The notes beneath the pieces were generated by a model that searched no databases, was not told where the DNA came from, and was given only the letters and a program-made list of their open reading frames with translations. 16,716 nt of DNA from an uncultured Cellvibrio sp. (lineage in GTDB: Bacteria; Pseudomonadota; Gammaproteobacteria; Pseudomonadales; Cellvibrionaceae): NCBI GenBank assembly GCA_946481095.1, contig CAMLML010000087.1, forward strand, positions 1 through 16,716. The letters are read 5' to 3'. Both the position numbers and the translations under genes were made by a program. Each line of letters opens with the position of its first letter. Position 1 is the stretch's first letter. Below, piece by piece: positions 14,423-16,716 of the stretch.

Positions 14423-14565
14423 ATCGATACACTAACTCATACTTCAACATTAAAATTGATTTTCCTGATACATGGAGCTTTCGTTATTGGGGCAACAGAA
14501 AAACTGTTCCCCAATTTCCAGAACGTTTTCAAAAAGCAGATGATGACGTGCCATTCATTTATTGA
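14419..14565 (+). CDS. 48-codon ORF, probable N-terminal fragment of a larger protein
   Basis: The ATG overlaps the previous stop as ATGA. The product begins MNRYTNSYFNIKIDFPDTW, then FRYWGNRKTVPQFPERFQK and ends in ADDDVPFIY. Aromatic-rich strands with a YWGNR turn look like the start of a folded beta domain cut short, not like a complete protein. The stop at 14563-14565 overlaps the Sel1 frame as TTGA. I infer that recombination replaced the rest of an immunity-like gene with the Sel1 gene. Coding character is supported by the tight overlaps at both ends and the lack of alternative frames. Confidence 0.5.
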   Translation: MNRYTNSYFNIKIDFPDTWSFRYWGNRKTVPQFPERFQKADDDVPFIY

Positions 14566-14570
14566 GTTCA

Positions 14571-14909
14571 ATGTCTGCAAGTCGTGGTTTCTGGTCGAAC
14601 TATGTCGTGTCCCAGAGGCAATTGAAAAAAGTATATTTAGCTGCTCACTTGGGATCAGCAGAAGCCCAGCGCTGTTTGGCAACCAGTTACGCACATGGAG
14701 AAATAGTCAAAAAAGATTTGAATAAAACCGTCTACTGGGATACAAAAGCTGCTAAGCAGGGCCTTGCTGAATCCCAACATGACTTAGGCGTCATGTACCT
14801 AACAGGTGAAGCGGGCAAGCAAGACATCGCACAATCCCTTTATTGGTTCGAACGTTGCGTTGATCGAAATCATAACGTGATAGAAGCCGAATGGCGTTCA
14901 AACGAATAA
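14571..14909 (+). CDS. Sel1-repeat protein (short)
   Basis: About 112 residues with two Sel1-like (TPR-related) repeats, helical pairs used for protein-protein contacts. The first runs AEAQRCLATSYAHGEIVKKD ... VYWDTKAAKQG, the second AESQHDLGVMYLTGEAGKQD ... SLYWFERCVDRNHN, both matching the consensus 'AEAQ..LG..Y..G.GV..D...A..W...AA..G'. Most Sel1 proteins have more repeats, so this looks trimmed. There is no signal peptide. The ATG at 14571 is chosen; a TTG at 14562 would overlap the previous stop. The end overlaps the 49-codon ORF by 19 bases. Sel1 proteins are common as immunity or adaptor proteins in toxin loci, which suits but does not prove that role here. Fragments of the same gene occur at 13600-13676 and 16672-16716. 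Confidence 0.8.
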   Translation: MSASRGFWSNYVVSQRQLKKVYLAAHLGSAEAQRCLATSYAHGEIVKKDLNKTVYWDTKAAKQGLAESQHDLGVMYLTGEAGKQDIAQSLYWFERCVDRNHNVIEAEWRSNE

Positions 14910-15040
14910 TTGATATTTATGAAGGAAAATTCGGTGAGGAATTTAAGAATAATGAAATGGCAGAAAGACAGCGAGAAAGATCAAAATTATTACTCTCGTT
15001 GCCTTATAGCTATTTTCCGGAATGGTTTCATGAAAGTTGA
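14891..15040 (+). CDS. Small ORF (49 aa), the intact 'tail' block copy A
   Basis: ATG at 14891, TGA at 15038-15040, in a frame distinct from both neighbours. The product is MAFKRIIDIYEGKFGEEF, then a charged helix (EMAERQRERSK) and LLLSLPYSYFPEWFHES. It is amphipathic, basic, and ends in an aromatic cluster. I know no family for it. It is judged real because two diverged copies elsewhere (12333-12432 and 12955-13029) keep the same reading of AFKRIIDI-EGKFG, FKN and QRERS, so this frame was under protein-level selection. Start and end overlap the Sel1 gene and the possible lipoprotein start at 15030, consistent with coupling. It may once have been the C-terminal part of a Sel1 protein. Confidence 0.6.
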   Translation: MAFKRIIDIYEGKFGEEFKNNEMAERQRERSKLLLSLPYSYFPEWFHES

Positions 15041-15050
15041 GATATCATTT

Positions 15051-16646
15051 ATGAATAAATTAATTACATTATGTTTTTTATGCCAGGTTATGATTATTTC
15101 CGCTTGTGGTGGGGGAGCATCAAAGGAGCCAAATGTTTCATCTTCCTCGTCTTTTTCATCTCAACACCCTCTGCCTACTGTTAATATTGAAACTGAAGAA
15201 ATAACCGTACTATCTGGAGCTACATTTGGTTCTTTGGTTGGAGGTACGGCGGATGGCCTTTCAACTCCGACAATTAATATCTCTTGCACAAATAACGTTG
15301 TACCAGTATTAGATGTTAACAAGATTAATTTTTCTGTACCTATGGTGTCTGTATTAACACAATCGTTATGTACGGCAACGGTAAAAGACAGTGACGGTCG
15401 ATCGGCAAGTGATACATTGTCAATTACTATCTTGCCAAAAACAGAAATTGGTCAAGTGGTGGGTATATTTGACTATTCATTAAATCTTATGCCCAATTCG
15501 TATGGTGGGCATATCTTATCTTTAGCAGATTCAGTTGACATGATAGGTCTATATCAGATTAAAGCCCTTGAAGGGTCTTCATTTTTTCCCAAGCAATATT
15601 ATCGCGATGATATTGTACGTGTGGAAGGAGATTACATGAGTATAGATTTCGTGCAATCACCGAGTCTTTTTGCTCATGGATTACCAGATGCATCTATGTC
15701 AATTGCAAGTGTGAAAGAGGATAAAATCTTTTGGCTTCTTCAAGATCTGCAATCTAAGGAATTTACGATTAAAGAGACAATCGAGGTTGAAGATCCTTGT
15801 TTCATTGCCCAAACCAATACTTATTGGGCAAATGATATGATTGTCGGTCAAGTTAATTTTGGATTGACAGTTTTCAACATTGATACCGGATCAAATGTTA
15901 TGGATTCAAGGAGTTTTAGTTCTACAAAGGTTCAGAATGTCGGTGCTGGCCGTTCGTTATGTCATTTTTTACGCGGGGTAGTTCCTGATAGCATTATTGA
16001 AAAATATCCTAAATTGCTAACTGCCTCTGAATTTGCATTGCCTTTGACCGCAATCGATTACAATACACTTGAGCTTGTGTTTTACGGTGATGGTGATGGA
16101 GATAATTTGCTAGAAGAATTGGATTCAATTCCTATAGAAACTAATTCGCATGGAGAACTTAAGATAGTTCAAGTTATTTCTAGAGGGAGTTCAACACAAT
16201 CGCCTCGATACTTACTGGTATTATTATCAGATGGTAATCATCTAGGTGAGCATGCTCTCATTAAAATAGATTTTGATTTAAATTCAAGAGAAATAACGCA
16301 AAAAATTCTTCACAAGTGGAATGAAGGTGTTCCCGTTTCGATGTTGCAAGGGCAGCTAGGTGGCTCACTAGTCGGAGGTTACTTTAGAGCAGACTTGGTA
16401 GTGGTGTTAGGAACTACAGAAAAATCTTTTTTCTTCGATGATTTACTACCTCTAGAGGATGGATTTAGTCTTCCACCATTATATGGTGAGCCTAAAATGT
16501 TTAATGTTGGAGTTGGTGCAGGTTCCGCCGTAGCTGCTGAAAGGCCAAACGTGCCCAAGTTAAATGAACCAAACGTTGGGGTTTTGGTTTCATATCCTGA
16601 ATCTGGAAATGTTGTTTATATTTCATTACCTAGTGATGAAAACTGA
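15051..16646 (+). CDS. Secreted lipoprotein with Ser-rich linker, function unknown
   Basis: About 531 residues. The start at 15051 gives a clean lipoprotein signal: MNKLIT, a hydrophobic core, and the lipobox ISAC with the lipidated Cys at residue 19 followed by GGG. An ATG at 15030 would add seven residues. A Ser-rich linker (SSSSSFSS), common in Cellvibrio-like secreted proteins, leads to a small Ig/cadherin-like beta domain with four Cys-bearing strands (ISCTNN, SLCTATVKDSDGRSASDTL). The long remainder alternates hydrophobic strands and acidic turns (YGDGDGDNLLEEL, VEDPC), as in beta-propeller or FG-GAP-like surface proteins; it is not a recognised enzyme. Displayed on the outer membrane is the likely fate. 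It is the largest gene of the accessory stretch and is AT-rich like its neighbours. Confidence 0.75.
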   Translation: MNKLITLCFLCQVMIISACGGGASKEPNVSSSSSFSSQHPLPTVNIETEEITVLSGATFGSLVGGTADGLSTPTINISCTNNVVPVLDVNKINFSVPMVSVLTQSLCTATVKDSDGRSASDTLSITILPKTEIGQVVGIFDYSLNLMPNSYGGHILSLADSVDMIGLYQIKALEGSSFFPKQYYRDDIVRVEGDYMSIDFVQSPSLFAHGLPDASMSIASVKEDKIFWLLQDLQSKEFTIKETIEVEDPCFIAQTNTYWANDMIVGQVNFGLTVFNIDTGSNVMDSRSFSSTKVQNVGAGRSLCHFLRGVVPDSIIEKYPKLLTASEFALPLTAIDYNTLELVFYGDGDGDNLLEELDSIPIETNSHGELKIVQVISRGSSTQSPRYLLVLLSDGNHLGEHALIKIDFDLNSREITQKILHKWNEGVPVSMLQGQLGGSLVGGYFRADLVVVLGTTEKSFFFDDLLPLEDGFSLPPLYGEPKMFNVGVGAGSAVAAERPNVPKLNEPNVGVLVSYPESGNVVYISLPSDEN

Positions 16647-16671
16647 AAATTTTCTGGCGACTGCCATCACT

Positions 16672-16716
16672 GCCTCGCAGAGTCTCAACATGATTTAATC
16701 ATTAGTATTTAAGTTC
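16672..16716 (+). pseudogene. Sel1-repeat fragment at the window edge
   Basis: Codons at 16674-16697 read LAESQHDL, the same eight residues as 14763-14786 in the Sel1 gene. Five of 24 bases differ, all at third codon positions. The frame then diverges (IISI) and stops near 16710. No start is visible upstream, so this is a remnant, although a further gene copy may follow beyond the window. Confidence 0.6.

Overview
The window reads as chromosomal DNA of a Gram-negative gammaproteobacterium. Support comes from an LpxO-type lipid A hydroxylase, an Rnk homologue, a tRNA-Ala(GGC) with a consensus sigma70 promoter, and a C-terminal tail resembling the gammaproteobacterial TIGR03503 proteins. The Ser-rich linker of the last lipoprotein and the secreted esterase fit a Cellvibrio-like organism, but that genus call is inference. 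I see no phage, IS element, CRISPR array or plasmid gene.

Bases 1-12300 are ordinary and mostly monocistronic. In order: the 3' end of a membrane protein gene; dps; an lpxO homologue whose leader doubles as the dps terminator; a secreted alpha/beta hydrolase; tRNA-Ala with its own promoter and terminator; a small hypothetical (-); a TetR regulator (-) divergent from a FAD monooxygenase with a palindrome between them; a four-helix membrane protein (+) convergent with rnk (-) across a 17-bp bidirectional terminator; a membrane-anchored AraC regulator (-) divergent from an exported amidohydrolase (+); a short CorA-like protein with a GMN motif; and a zinc-ribbon plus M50-like membrane peptidase gene split by a one-base frameshift near 11237.

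From about 12300 to the end the DNA is more AT-rich and looks like an accessory array. It holds a secreted thioredoxin-like protein, a GNAT acetyltransferase, a small hypothetical, a protein resembling WapI-type immunity proteins, a 48-codon N-terminal fragment, a Sel1-repeat protein, a 49-codon ORF and a Ser-rich lipoprotein. Between these genes the same two sequence blocks recur: three copies of a 'tail' block (about 12333-12432, 12955-13029 and 14891-15040) and three pieces of a Sel1-repeat gene (13600-13676, 14571-14909 and 16672-16716). Only one copy of each block is an open frame; the others carry stops or indels.

The best reading is a locus that grew by repeated duplication and recombination between Sel1/tail modules, leaving single genes trapped between decayed copies, as in immunity-gene arrays of polymorphic toxin systems. 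No toxin gene is visible here, so that function is inference. In the 14045-15051 stretch successive frames overlap or nearly abut (ATGA, TTGA, 19-base overlap), which suggests one translationally coupled transcript.
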